This document shows, piece after piece, positions 45,090-57,150 of a DNA stretch of 64,000 nt (position 1 is the stretch's first letter; every line of letters starts with the position of its first letter). Below the pieces are notes generated by a model, which was not told the origin of the DNA, made no database searches, and saw only the letters and a list, made by a program, of their open reading frames with translations. The stretch is from Girardinichthys multiradiatus (lineage: Eukaryota; Chordata; Actinopteri; Cyprinodontiformes; Goodeidae): assembly GCF_021462225.1 (NCBI RefSeq), contig NC_061816.1:23421049-23485048 (forward strand), written 5' to 3'. The position numbers and the translations under genes were made by a program.

Positions 45090-45826
45090 CTCCCCCCTCC
45101 CTAAAAATGTGAAACACAATGTCCATCCCTTCACATCCATTTTAATAACAAACTCTGGTTTTCATAACTCCTGTCTTGATAAAGCATCAGCCAAGATGTT
45201 TGCTGAACCCTTCTTGTATCTAATGTCCAGATTAAAGTCTTGAATAATTAAAGCCCAACGCATGAGTCTTTGATTATGGTTGTACATACATGTTAGGAAG
45301 ACAAGTGGGTTATGGTCAGTGTAGACCACAATTGGAGAAGGACAGGATCCAAGGTATACCTCAAAATGTTGTAAAGCCAAAAGCAAAGCCAAGGCTTCCT
45401 TCTCAATGATGGAATAGTTAAGCTGGCTTCTGTTAAACTTCCTAGAAAAATAACAAATGGGATGATCAGCTCCATGTTTACCTTCCTGTAGGAGGACAGC
45501 ACCAGTTCCCACTGCACTCGCATCAACCTCAAGTTTAAAGGGCCTTTCTGTATCTGGGGCAGAGTACAGGAGCATGACATAAAATAGATTTAATGCTATC
45601 AAAAGCATGTTGACATTTTGGGGTCCATACAAAGTTGACTTTTGGACTTAATAGACCAGTCAGAGGATGAACAATAGTGGAAAAGTTGCGACAGAAATTC
45701 CTATAATACCTTGCCATACTAAGAAAACGGCGTAAAGCCTTTCTAGTGCAAGTCACAGGGAACGAAGTAATGGCAGAAACCTTTTCTTTTAAAGGTTGCA
45801 CTTGTCTTCATAACTTCTGGATTTTT
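45090..45826 (-). pseudogene. Ty3/gypsy RT-RNase H fragment
   Basis: Minus-strand RT C-terminal part (LRRFLSMARYYRNFCRNFS) and RNase H (LEVDASAVGTGAVLL, FSRKFNRSQLNYS, VYTDHNPLVFL, NILADALSR) with one frameshift near 45540-45580. The integrase that should follow is absent: the frame ends about 70 bp before the polypurine tract. On the other side the sequence switches directly into ERV-B integrase at about 45826. Confidence 0.88.
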
Positions 45827-46765
45827 TCAGCCACCATGATGGGGTTCTCCTTGTGTATGCAATGGTAAGGCAGTAACCCAATTCATTTTGGTCTGTGCAC
45901 AGATTTTAGCCAATTTGGTTTTAAGGGTTTGATTCATTCTTTCAACCTTCCCCTGTGACTGTGGATGGTACACAGTGCCAAATGAGTGTTTCAGTCCCAG
46001 GATTTTTTCCATTTCCTTGAGTTCCTCATTTTTGAAATGTGTTCCATTGTCAGACCTTATTTTAGCTGGAAAACCGTGTCTAGGGATATAATGATTTATC
46101 AAACACTTCACCACAGATTTCCAGTCTTCCTTTTTTGTAGGCCATGCCTCCGGCCGTCCAGTAAATGCATCCACACACACCAACAGATATCTGAACCCAT
46201 TTACTCTCTCAGTCATGTCTGTATAATCAATGATAACCTCTTTTCCTGCTATTGGGTCTACTGGGAACTTTCCAGGTGCTGGCTTCAAGGTTGGTCTAAC
46301 ATTGAACTGCCTGCACATCTCACATGAATTAATCCAATGCACTGCCATTGGTTTCAAAAAAGGGTGCCACCAGTGTTCAAGATTTTTCAACATTTGCGTT
46401 GTTCCCACATGTCCTACTCCATGTGCTTCTTCTAGGGCTACTTTGGTAAGACCTGGTGGCAAGATGGGACGTCCGTCTGGGCTTCTCCAGAGACCACTCT
46501 GATCCTCTGAGCCCCCTCGGGCCTTCCAAACTGATTTTTCCTCAGGAGAGGCCCCCTTTTGTAATTTCATTACTTCTTCCAGGGTGGGTTCTGGTGTCCA
46601 CCCTGCTTCTGAACACAGCATTATGTGCCTGGGCTGATGTCCTGCACACTGTTTAGCTGCCTGATCAGCTGCCTGGTTCCCTTGTGCTACTCTGGTGTTA
46701 CTGCTGTCATGTCCTCTGCATTTAATGACGGCTATTTCTTGAGGGAGCAACAAAGCTTCAGCCAA
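45827..46765 (-). pseudogene. ERV-B RNase H end and integrase
   Basis: Open frame of 312 codons: end of RNase H (GNQAADQAAK), then integrase with a zinc-binding HHCC region (HGVGHVGTTQ ... SCEMC), and the DDE core (IIDYTDM, IRSDNGTHF, GKVERMNQ; all three acidic residues visible). The C-terminal IN domain is missing because the sequence changes into a gypsy element. It joins the RT frame through a frameshift between 46765 and 46843. Confidence 0.92.
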
Positions 46766-46842
46766 CTTTCTAATTTCCTGTTCATGTTTAATGGGTTTCT
46801 GTCCTGCAGTTCTGAATCCTGTCCTCAGCCACTGTTTGAGTT

Positions 46843-48422
46843 CTATATGTACAGCTCCTGTAGCGTATGTGGAATCTGTGTAGATGTTAACCTTCTGTCC
46901 AGAGCAGCTATTACTGCCAAAACGTCTGCTCTCTGCGCTGATTGTGCGTCTGTCAGTTCCTCTGCCTGTACTGGGACAAAATCTGTCCCTGTGTCTTCCA
47001 CCACTGCGTATGCTGCCTTAAGTCCTTCTGTGTCATGTCTGAAGCAGCACCCGTCTGTGTACAGGTTTCGGGCATCTGTTAGGGATGTACTTTGTATATC
47101 TGGTCTGATTTTTTCATTGAACTCCACTTTTTCTGCGCAGACATGTGGTGTACCGGTAATTATTCTATCTGCCATGTTTATTCCTTCATGTGTGTATGTG
47201 ATGTTTGGGGCCTCCAGCACCTTAATCAGCCTCTGTTGTCTCAATGGTGAGAGTGTGAAAGCCTGAGAGTTCACAAAGGCCACCACACCATGTGATCTCA
47301 ATATGTTAAGAGGATGTCCCATCACTACGTGAGCTGTTTTTTGGATTATTTTAGCCATCCCTGCTGCGTGTCGGGTGCACTCATGATGTCTTTGTTCCAT
47401 ATTGTCCAACAATACACTTATGTACATTAGCACTGTTCTTATTCCCCCTTTTTTCTGGAACAGCACACCATTTGCCGTGTGTGCTGTGACAGAAACATCC
47501 AACTGGAAGGGCAATGTGTAATCTGGGTGTGCCAAATGTGCAGCTTGCGAGAGGCTGGTTTTTAAGTTAATTAACGCTTCTTCAGCTTCTCTGGTCCATT
47601 CAAGCGGGGCAGTGAGGTTTCTCATGCCCTGTTTTTTGACAAGATCTCTAAGGGGTGCAGAGAGGTCAGTGTAGCCAGGCACAAAAGATCTTCTATACCC
47701 TGTGAGTCCTAGGAAAGACAACATGTCCTTAACCAGGAGTGGTTTTGGGTGGGACAAAACTGCAGATTGGTGAGCTGGGGACATCCCCGTGCCAGGTTGG
47801 GAAACAACTCTGCCCAGAAAGTCAACCTGGCGTCTGCAGATTTGGAGTTTAGCTTTGCTAACCTTGTAGCCTTGTTTGGCTAAATGGGACAGGACAATTG
47901 CTGTTGGCTCAAGGCATTCAGTCACAGTGGGTGTTGCGAGGAGAATGTCATCCACATACTGAATCAGAGTGGTGTTTGGTGGTAATGGGCAATCTTGGAG
48001 AGAGTCTTTCAGAACCTGATTGAAGATTCCTGGACAAAGCGTGAATCACTGCGGCAAACGAGTGTATCCTTCCTATGGGATTTATAGGTAAATGCGAAAA
48101 TGTCCCTGCATTCCTCAGCTAAAGGAAGGCAGAAGAATGCGTTGGCTAGGTCAATGCAGGTAAACCAGCAATGGTCAGGGTTAAGATTTGTCAGAGCAAC
48201 ATAGGGATTGGGCACGGGAACGGTAGGGGTGGCCAAAGCTGCATTTATGGCCCATAAATCATGTGCCACGCGCCATTTACCCGTCCCTTTTTTTTCCACT
48301 GGCAGAATGGGTGTGTTCCATGAAGAGGAATGTGTGGACTCTAAAACACCTGAGTTCCAGAGGCCTTCCACTGTATTTTTAATGCCTAGTTCTGCTGCTG
48401 GTTTGTGAGGGTATTGGGGCTT
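46843..48422 (-). pseudogene. ERV-B reverse transcriptase and RNase H N-part
   Basis: RT with GKWRVAHDLWAINAA, FTCIDLANAFFCLP and YVDDILL (47935-47960). It is followed by the connection and the start of RNase H (ARNLYTDGCCF, EELTDAQSAQRADVLAV). Frameshift near 48040, and an in-frame TAG at 48423-48425 separates it from the upstream segment. Typical gammaretrovirus-like domain order. Confidence 0.92.
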
Positions 48423-49004
48423 CTATATTGGTTGGTCGGTGGTCATCTGAAAGGTAATGGGGGAACATTGAATCAGGCCTACATCTGTGGGCCCCTCTGC
48501 CCAAAGGGTGGAAGGCATTTTTTCCACAATAGCAGCTGCCAGCGGATAGTCTGTTTGTTCCCTACCATGGTGTCTGTCTAACTGAACCTGCTCCAGCGTG
48601 CCCACATCCGTGGAGTAGTTGAATATGCGATAAGTGTTCCCTGAGGGCGAGTAAAAAAGGTTGGGGGTTGCCAAAGGCTGCCAATCCTGTAGGTTCAGGG
48701 AGCGTTTTAACACACCTCCAAGTTCATGTGCTTCATGACCTGGGTGCAGAGCCAAAGAGTCATGAGGCACGCCATCAGACCACATCCTAAACCACACTTC
48801 CTGCTCTTCAGCCAAGTGAACCTCAGCCACCACTCCTTCTGGTGCTACATAAATGTCTGTGGTGACAATGTCCCAGTGCGTACCCTCTAACTCATCAGCA
48901 AAGCTTTCCTGGTAACATTCACAATTATTTCTATCATAAAACAAGGTGACATGCAGGGGGTCAGGAGGAGGTACATAGGGCGCCAGAGTGGAGACCCAGG
49001 ATTT
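48423..49004 (-). pseudogene. ERV-B PR-RT interdomain region
   Basis: About 170 codons between protease and RT, in the same frame as both. No catalytic motif. It contains PHDSLALHPGHEAHELGG and a later FYSPSGNTYRI stretch, weakly matched by ERV-A at 27990-28180. Ends in SPITF..TTD just before the RT. Function unknown. Confidence 0.7.
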
Positions 49005-49511
49005 TCACTGATGGAAAGCCGAGAGAATGCCTCTGTGCACGGTGGTTTCAGGTTGAAGCAAAACCCAGTATATGTCAGCCATTGAGTCCTGCAGTGGCTG
49101 GAGGAGGTATTGTCCATGTGAAAAAGAAGTGTTATTGCCACAAAATAACTGGGTGCCATTGGGCAGGTGAACCTGCAGTCCATCACTCCCACATAAAAGG
49201 GTTGCTCCCATTTTAATCCACATGTCTCTACCCAGTAAATTTACTGGTGTGTCAGTGGAGACTAGATAACTGTGATTCAGTGTCTGTCCACCAATTTCAG
49301 TCTTTAGGGGCTTGGTATATGGCAGGACCTGTTTTGCCCCCGAGAACCCCATGACAGTTGTAGTCCTGGTGGAGAGTGTGTTTGGAGGAGCCTGTTTGAT
49401 GGTTGAACATGTGGCCCCAGTGTCCACCAGAAAAGGAAGGCTATTTCCGGACACAGTCACAGACAGCAGGGGGTCCGCAGTCCCGCTGTCTTCTGGGGTC
49501 GGTGGGGACCT
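49005..49511 (-). pseudogene. ERV-B protease
   Basis: Aspartic protease of about 150 residues with the active-site LVDTGATCS and the later NLLGRDMW motif. It follows gag in the same frame after a single UGA. The frame ends at TGA 49005-49007, beyond which the reading frame continues into the RT linker, so that stop is probably a mutation. Confidence 0.9.
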
Positions 49512-50549
49512 TCAGTGGTGCTCAGGCCAGAGACTAGGCTCGTCCCAGGCCGGTAATAGGAGTTGTGGTCCGTGTGCGCCATGTGCTGGGCCACCTCTGC
49601 CTCTGTATGGACAGGCCGGAGGAGCCATGGCAGGACCATAACACCCATATCCTCCGGGTGGACCATTCCTATGAGGGCAATCTCGGGCCCAATGTCCAGG
49701 CTCATTGCAGTAGTAACACACATCAGCACCACCCAGTCTCGTCTGTGGTCCTCTCTGGGATCCCCTTGCTCTCGGCCCTCCCCGTCCCCCAAAACGACTA
49801 GCATGTCCCTGATATGGGACCGGGGCCTGATGCCATTGTCCTGCTGTTTCTCGATTTCCAGGAAATGGAGGAGCCTGAGGGGGCTGAGACACTGCACCTT
49901 CATACATAATTTTAGGTGTTTTACCCTCCTTTTTCTTTTCCCCCAGCTTCTGTTTAGCTTCTGCTAATTGCATTTTCAGGAGCTGAGTTTGTAACGTTTT
50001 TAATTCACTCTCCTCATTTTGTTTTGCCTCTTTGATTTTAGATAAATGATGCATCAGATGGTGCTCCCATACTCCAGTCTCTGCCCCAGGTAGGTCGGGA
50101 TTATCTTCCGTATTAGTTTTAACCTGCGATAGTAACCCTCTTAAGACAGCATCCTGGAACCAGTCCCTTTGGGGACCAGCTCTGTCTGGATTAGTTCCTG
50201 TCTGTGTTTGCCACATGGATTTGCACTGATCTAAATATTCTCTAGGATTTGTGTTTGCGTTCCACTCACATTTTGGAATGGTACGTCCTCTGGTTACTGG
50301 ATGCATTTGTCTAAGAGCTATGCCTATGAGAGTTGAATTGAAGGTAAATGGGTCCCCATCTGGTGCTGTTGTTATACCCGCAACAAGCTCTATGTCCCTA
50401 CAGCTGTGTGGCTTCATGCATCGTCCAGCAATGGCCCTGTAATCACCTAGAGCTAAAGTGGCGCCTGCTGTCAGGGAGTCCAGTGTCTGTAACCATATAG
50501 AGGCACCTTCTGTGATAGGGGGAAGTGGGAGTCCAGTGTCTGTAACCAT
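49512..50549 (-). pseudogene. ERV-B gag: capsid end and nucleocapsid
   Basis: Capsid C-terminal half (NPREYLDQCKSMWQ region), a charged coiled-coil-like stretch (KIKEAKQNEESELKTLQTQL), then a glycine/arginine-rich nucleocapsid with one CCHC knuckle (CYYCNEPGHWARDC). It ends in UGA at 49512-49514, followed in the same frame by protease, an arrangement that suggests stop-codon readthrough in the ancestor. Confidence 0.92.
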
Positions 50550-50581
50550 ATAGAGGCACCTTCTGTGATAGGGGGAAGTTT
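50476..50581. repeat. 53-bp tandem duplication in gag
   Basis: GAGTCCAGTGTCTGTAACCA and the rest of a 53-bp unit occur twice in tandem (50476-50528 and 50529-50581) with no difference seen. 53 is not a multiple of three, so the duplication shifts the capsid frame. Confidence 0.95.
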
Positions 50582-51661
50582 CTCACACAAAGTGGTGAGA
50601 TCTCCCAATGTGAATGGCTTGTATATGTTTCCTCCAAATTGTTGTTGGAACAGTGGACCCATATAATAAGGTTAGGGCTGGGTTCGGGGTCTCTTGTTAT
50701 AGCCATGTCCAGCAGGGGGAGGAGTAGCCTCAGGTACTGGTGACATTGGGGTTGAGGGAGATGACATAACTTCCTCATTTTCAATTGGTAACTGATTCTG
50801 TACTGTGGTACCTGCATAGCAGCATCATAATAAGTTACCGCAGTCAGTGGTTCTTCTTTTACCCATTTCCCTGACACTGACATATTAACTGAGCCCTCAG
50901 TTACATCTGGTTTCAGAGGTGTGACAAATTCCATATCGCTAGGTGAATGCGAAATATACGGGGTTGAACACTTTATTGGGCCAGAAGCTGGCTGCAATTT
51001 GTCCCATAATACCCAGTCAGCAAAGGGGGCAGTTAGTGGAGCCTGTGAAATGAATGAACCTCCAAAGGACAGTACAGACCCAGCAGTGGAATGTAAGCAG
51101 AGAGAGGTGGGGGCTGAGAGGGAGGGAGCAGGCGGTGATGGGCCAGGAGGAGACTGTCCATTTACTGGCGGCAGATCACACATGCTCACGTGTCCCCCAA
51201 TAACTTGCAACGTGGGGTATAAGCCTGCGGGGGGAGAAGTGGGGGCCGTGGTGTGTGATAGAGTGGGCTGATGTGCGAGAAGTGCATATGATGGCGGCAT
51301 TTCAACTGTACTGCTATCCTTAATCTGTCTGCTTTTCCTGTCTCTTTTCTCAGTCATAGCATGGTCACTACTTTGCCACAGCAAACCCATCTGTGACCAA
51401 AATTTTTAATCTTTCTGCTTTGTCTGTAAGTTCCTTCCATTTTCCTCTTCCCAACCACCTGCTGTCTCTACACTGTTTGTTAGCCAACTCTTTCTCCTGT
51501 TTTGACTTTTTCGTCTCCAACCAGAACCACTTGCCAACATTCTCTCTATCTGTCTTGCTTTTTCCATCTTTTGACAATTCTTCATTTATTTTAGAATCCA
51601 TCCGTTTAACCAACTTCTGCTCCTCTTTATGTTCATGTGATTTTTTAATAGCAGCTTTCAT
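50582..51661 (-). pseudogene. ERV-B gag: matrix, proline-rich region and capsid start
   Basis: Matrix-like basic N-terminus from ATG 51661 (KKSHEHKEEQKLVKRMDSK), a frameshift near 51368-51390, and a proline/serine-rich middle (SPPAPSLSAPTS). A second frameshift near 50690-50720 precedes the capsid start (PLFQQQFGGNIYKPFTLGDL). Typical gammaretrovirus-like gag layout, but broken. Confidence 0.8.
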
Positions 51662-52699
51662 TACTAGCAGCTGGTTCTCTATGCTCTTCCATGGACCATT
51701 CTGTTCCTCTCCACTATTATCTATTTCTCTCTATAAAATTCACCTTCCATCTTATGACAACTATTATCCTTTTTTTCTAAAAGATATATTTAAATCGTTA
51801 TCTCAGTCACTCACTCATTCAGTTCTGGCCGACCGGGACGTATGGCACGCTATGTCCGAGTTCCCGGTCTAATTGAAGGTTCTCTAATCGACCCTCAAGA
51901 CACCAGAACACATCCACCCCCCAGGAGCCTGTTTTCAGTGGCCAGTCCTTGTTATCACCGTCAGGTTACCAGACCGAACACTTACCCAGTCCCCTGGGCC
52001 CTTCACACCTTTCTTTTTGTAACCCGCAATGGGAGCCGCTCGGTGCTTGGCGTTCTTCCCCACTCACCAGCTTTCATTCACTCGTGTTTTCCTAATTGGT
52101 CTGTTCTTGCCGGGGTGTGTGTCCAGCTCACAGCTCATTTACTTGACTTTTGGAACTCACAGGACTTTCTATATCTTACGGTGTTATTTCTACCGCTTAT
52201 ATTGTTCCTTCTGTGTTTATGCAGACGTCTGTAATCTGAGTTTTCGCAGAGAAATATCTCCGTTACTCATCAGCATTCATACACAGTGTATTTGCCTGGT
52301 CTTGTTCTCAGTTATATGTAGAATTTCAGGTTTCTCAGTTCCTCGGGCCGCTAACCCAGCTAACAGTAGTCCTCCATTGAGGACTACTCTGAACTGCCAC
52401 GTTCGAGAAACTACTATATTTTTCCACACAACAACACCACTAAGTCTTGTAATTCTCTTAAAACAACATCCTATTCAGCAGTTTAAATCCTAGTCAACCT
52501 TTATGACACTCTTTTTCTTAAGTTTTAGCAGACTCAGACTTACTAAGACATCGGACACAATATTAATTGAGCCTATGGAAAATCCAAAAGCAGAGTTTGA
52601 TAAAACAGGTTCTGCTTACCTTTTCTGTAGTTTTGGCTAGCCTGTGTCCGGTGTCTGCTGGTCCTTGTCAGTGATCCCAATTTTCACCTGTTTTCCCAA
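51662..52699 (-). other. ERV-B 5' leader
   Basis: About 1 kb between the primer site and the gag start, where packaging signals would lie. No conserved coding frame recognised. Confidence 0.55.
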
Positions 52700-52718
52700 A
52701 TCCCGGACGACGCCCCCA
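52700..52718 (-). promoter_or_regulatory. ERV-B primer binding site (tRNA-Pro-like)
   Basis: Minus strand TGGGGGCGTCGTCCGGGAT, three bases after the 5' LTR end. It matches the tRNA-Pro primer site used by many gammaretroviruses except for one inserted G. Confidence 0.8.
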
Positions 52719-52721
52719 AGT

Positions 52722-53130
52722 TGTCTCTGCTTCCCAGGGTCCGTTGATTTGAGCACAGGTTTCAAAAGAGTGAAATCAACACAAAATACAATCAGCTTAA
52801 GTTTGCCTCTGCGCAGAGTGAGAGAGATGCCCCAGCCAACACCTGCGAGCAATAACTCTGCTCTCTCTCTGCTTCCAGCTCGTTTTATTAAGTCTCCAGG
52901 GTGTGTTCACATTTCCTTTTTTACATATATCATATCACTTAGATGTACAGCATAACAGTTCCTTATGTCCAAATAAGGAGTGCTTCCTGTTTTTACTTCC
53001 TGCAAGCTCATCTTCTCCTGTCTCCTTAACTCCCATCCGCTACTCCCCTATCCTTCACCAATTTATGACCTCCATCCGCACTCCCTATCCGCACATTCCA
53101 GTTACACACAAAGATAGTTTATATTCTACA
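52722..53130 (-). repeat. ERV-B 5' LTR
   Basis: 409 bp, begins TGTAGAATATAAAC on the minus strand and ends in CA next to the primer site. A G-rich tract (GGGGGGTGGGTAC on the minus strand) lies immediately outside it, like the polypurine tract of an adjoining provirus. Confidence 0.9.
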
Positions 53131-55300
53131 GTACCCACCCCCCAAAACAATCATTCAACCCTGTATGTGTGTGTTAAACCTATATATGACCAGGGAATCT
53201 CCTTCCAGCTGTCACGTGGTTCCTCAATCAACAAACTCTTTACTATGCTAAAACAATCCAACTAAACTACCAAGCAGAATTAAAGAATAGGGAACACTAA
53301 TAGGCTATGTACAATATAAACAAGTTGATTAAAGATGATTGGAAATTATGACCAAAAGAGTGATGCAACATTACCATGCAATGTTTTTGTCTGAGAACCA
53401 AGGATTATATTGAAGAATCTGGAAATGAAGTTAAGTTAGTCTTGGAACTAACTTAAGCAATAATCAGCAAATGTTTAGACAACCAATCACAATGCAAGAT
53501 CAGATAAAATATTATTTTAATAGAATAATGTTTTAAATAATGATCTGCTAAATAAAACCAACCTTCTGGATGACCATTTCTCAACGGTGTCTAATTAGCT
53601 GCCTTTATTTATTTAAATAATATTTGAAGAAATTTTATTAAGGGAGTATTTTGGAAAAGAGCCAAATCTTTCTGGAGAAATGGGGCTTAATGCTGTTTAC
53701 TTAGTTATCAAATCTAGTAAATGATGTTCAGGGACTATTATTCACTAGCTTGAAAACTAACAACCTTTCTGTTAAATACTCTTTAATAGCAAGCACGTGT
53801 CCTTACCGGTTAGCAGTTGAGCTAACAAAGAAGATAATAACTTAGCACCAGAATCAACACATACCTTCAAAATACCAGGGTTAATAAAAGGGTTAAAATG
53901 CATAAGCACGGATGGAGCGTTATGATCAATGTTCTGTTTAAAATCACCCTTTAAATAAAGTTTGTCTTAACTTTAAACACATACAAAGTACACAAAACAG
54001 GGCACGTGTGCTGCAGATAGCCTGCTAGCACTAAGGTAGCCGAGTTTCACACAAACAAACTTCATAAAATGAAAAACGTTTAGATCATTTCATCTTAACT
54101 GTTAATCTGCCCAAACCTAACCTCTGAACAGTGGTGAGGAATGTTGTCCAAAAGACGATGAAGTTTGAAGAAGGTATCCACAGTGAACAAAGGGTTAACT
54201 TCCCGCCAACCTCCTCAGCTTCTCCCGATCAGAACGTGCGTCCGTTCTGTGAACAAAAGGGGTTAGCTTCCCGCTAACCTCCAGCTGTGGCTGAAGAATG
54301 GCTCATTGTCCGCCAACGCCACTGCATGGTGATGGGGTCTCTGTTGTCTTCCTTCCAGACTGGGAGACCGCTCCGCTCGGCTTCATAGAGACCGCGCGTC
54401 TCTGTAGGGAACTTCTCTGGGACAATTTGCTTCACAGGCCTCAGAGGAAAAAGTAAGCAACTCTTACACCTTAATTTCCCCGTTCATGAATGAAAATACT
54501 GGATACACAGACAGTATTTCATTCGTACTTATCTTTGCATATGATCGATGATCGTATGGCTTCCTTGGATCCAGTTGAAGAGTTTATGTCTGTTTGCCAG
54601 CAAAGAGACATCAGCACGCTTTGTTCACCTCCTATCCCGATGATCACCGGTGGAAGAGGGCGGATGTAGCAACAGCTGTGTTTTTATTCGGGTAGTGGCG
54701 TCACAGGAAGTCCGCAGTTATCCCGTTTCCTGGCTGTGCCGGAAGAAGGTTAATGCACTTTATTTTGAAAGTTCCAGAAAAGTCCGTACCGGAGTTTAAT
54801 GTTGAAATCCAAGGCTGTGGGTCCCAACAGCAACAAGGGCAGATATATTTAATTAAGGCAGCAAAGAGATAATTAGAAAAGGCCACAGAATCATACATCC
54901 ATATGTTTAGGTGGGAAAAACCCACCTCACATCAATCAATGTGTCTAGTGCATATGGACCTAAGCTAGAATATGGCAGGCAGTTCCTTCCGGACGTCGCA
55001 TAACTCCTTCCCCCCAAACGGAGTGCCATCTCTCCAGTAACTGCCTGCAGCCCTCAGTGTGTGCACCCCCTCCGTTTCCCATAGAACAGACCTATGCTGA
55101 TGTGTGTCTGAAATTTAAATGATTAAAACATCGCAAATAGATAATAATACCCTGTTGAGAAATTTAAAACAACAAAAATAATAAAAAGCTAGAAGCACAG
55201 CGGAAATGAGCAGCACAATGTGTATCAGTATTTTGTAGGCCCTGAATCGTAAACCTTGTTCAGTTATATATTGCAGTCATTTGGTCCAGTCCCTCTCCTC
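53131..55300. other. no gene recognised
   Basis: Mostly AT-rich sequence without domains. 54120-54470 has a short duplicated motif (GGGTTAACTTCCCGCCAACC and GGGTTAGCTTCCCGCTAACC, 54192 and 54261). It may hold remnants of the ERV-C LTR, but I find no clear ends. Confidence 0.4.
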
Positions 55301-55930
55301 CTAGCACAGTATCATAATTTCTCCAACACTTTGGTTTGGTTCTATGAGATCCACATCATCACTTGTGCTTAAATATTCAGCGGACAACATCAGTGCGTGC
55401 TCTGGCACCACATCCATTTGATATTCTGGTAATCTCAAACCTCTGGTATCACTGGGACCAATCGCACAATCAATACACCTGAGGATGAGAGCTCGAATAC
55501 ACATTGCACAACAGCATACACAACCTGTGATCACCACAACAGTCAATGAAGTGAATATACTCACCAGTAGGTTTCCCCATTCTCCAAACCACGTCTCAAA
55601 CATGTTTGTGAATTGTTCATCGATTCCTGATTTTAATTCAATGGACAGTGATTGCAATTCATTTAGGGCCTTCCTTAGAGATCCATCAGGTGCTGTAATT
55701 GTTGGGAATAAAAGAACAACAAGCCTCTCCAAAAATACCACTCAACCTTCTTCTTTTGTAAGGATCATATCCAAAGTTACTCTATTTTGACAAGAAATAA
55801 TTTCAACTTACACAGCCTTCAGCTGTCTCTCCTGTTTTGCCTTGGTGTCATTTAAAAGATTAGAATCGGTTCTAACAGGAAGCAGTTTGTATTCTAGCAG
55901 ACATATCAAATTCAAAAACACATTTTCTGA
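55301..55930 (-). pseudogene. ERV-C env TM fragment
   Basis: TM with a CQNRVTLDMIL motif (near 55780), an APDGSLRKALNEL heptad region, a membrane anchor and a cysteine-rich inner side, then a cytoplasmic tail with a dileucine-like end. A frame break lies at about 55743. The order resembles ERV-B env but the sequence is different, so it is another lineage. Confidence 0.85.
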
Positions 55931-56368
55931 AAGGTTCCCCCTGACGAAGTGGGCCAATCGGTGTTAGGGCATGCTGGATGGAGCGGGTAACCAGGGCACT
56001 TCATTCCTGTCCAGTCAATAGGTAGTCACCCCAAAAGCAATTATTCCCCATAAATCAGTTCTGTTCAGCAGCAAGTAAAGGTTCAAGGCCTTGTATCAAG
56101 TTAATTTACAATCTAAGTTGTAAACAACATCATCCATAAATAAATAACTCAGAAGCACATGGGAAGTTATAATTTCTATTCATGAAGTTATTCAAATTGA
56201 TTAAATAGTTGAACACTCATTTAACTCTTCAAGCAATTTATTCCATAACTTCCCAAGAAATAAACATTTGTTTGTTTATTATTCACACAGTTTTGCTTTA
56301 GAAATCCTTCTCCCCTCTGTGATTTTTGATTTTGTGACCTCCTTTCAAATTTACCGGGACATACTCTT

Positions 56369-56569
56369 TCAAGCTTTAACCCAACAAATAGAATTTTCAT
56401 TATTTATTTCTTTATCACATTCCCTCTGTTGAAGTAACCCAGCCCACTCAGAAATGTATGACACAGGTTCCACATAATTGTATTTTGTTAGTTGAAAGCA
56501 AAAAGATGAGTTAATCTCACCGTTTGACGTTATGGTTACTGGAATAAATGAATTTAATTCCACAAGCAC
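56369..56569 (-). pseudogene. possible ERV-C env SU fragment
   Basis: A 66-codon open frame between integrase and TM remnants. Position suggests SU; sequence alone does not establish it. Confidence 0.3.
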
Positions 56570-56787
56570 AAGTCAAAAGATATCCAATCGAACCTATTCG
56601 TATGTTCTTCCTCAGGTGCTTTCTGATTTCTCTGAGGTTTCCTTCGGATGACGGCTCTCCCTTCCTGCAATACGATCTGCTTACCTTAGTTTTGCCCTCA
56701 TCCAGAGTTCAATTTGTTTCTCCTGTTGGTTCTTTGGTTAGAGCCTCCTGTGTGTTATGAGACAAAAACTTCATAGCAGATTAAAAT

Positions 56788-57150
56788 CTATGAACATGTC
56801 AGTTGCTCCCCCTGTGAATCCAGACTGAGTTCACACCCCGACTGAAGAGAGGAGGTGAAAGGACAGGGTTTGGTTCTTCCTGTCAGCAGCTCATGGGGAG
56901 TTAAACCCATGAGGTCAGTGGGTGATGATCTGATGTAAAACATCACCAAGGGCAGCGCATCGAGCCACTTAATTTTTGTATCAGCACAAACTTTAGCCAA
57001 TCGTTTTTTTGATTGTGTGGTTAGCTCTCTCAGCTGACCTGGTGAAAGTGTCAAGCACATCTCTAAATCCTTTCACTCTGTTGTCAGAACCCATAAAATC
57101 AATAACAGTTTCCTTTAGGGCTTGTTGGGAACAGGAAATGCTCCAAGACC
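56788..57150 (-). pseudogene. ERV-C integrase fragment
   Basis: Minus-strand integrase pieces: VIDFMGSDNRVKGF from the catalytic core, then after a deletion KRLAKVCADTKIKWLDALPL and the SPTDLMGLTPHELLTGR motif of the core end. The DDE core is largely deleted. Confidence 0.8.

Larger units (their letters stand above)
42125..53130 (-). mobile_element. ERV-B, gammaretrovirus-like provirus with nested insertions
   Basis: A provirus on the minus strand with related LTRs at both ends, a tRNA-Pro-like primer site, gag, pro, pol, env and a polypurine tract in canonical order. gag, pro and most of pol share one reading frame. It is dead: several stops and frameshifts, a 53-bp duplication in gag, a Ty3/gypsy piece between integrase and env, and a solo LTR in env. 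The 4 bp flanking the two LTRs do not match (AAGC and GTAC), so the ends may have been reshuffled. Confidence 0.9.

Noticed and set aside
46625..47266. 213-codon plus-strand frame
   Set aside because: Antisense to ERV-B RNase H, which has clear motifs on the minus strand.
51393..52493. Plus-strand frames of 130-159 codons
   Set aside because: Antisense to ERV-B gag and leader; no independent support.
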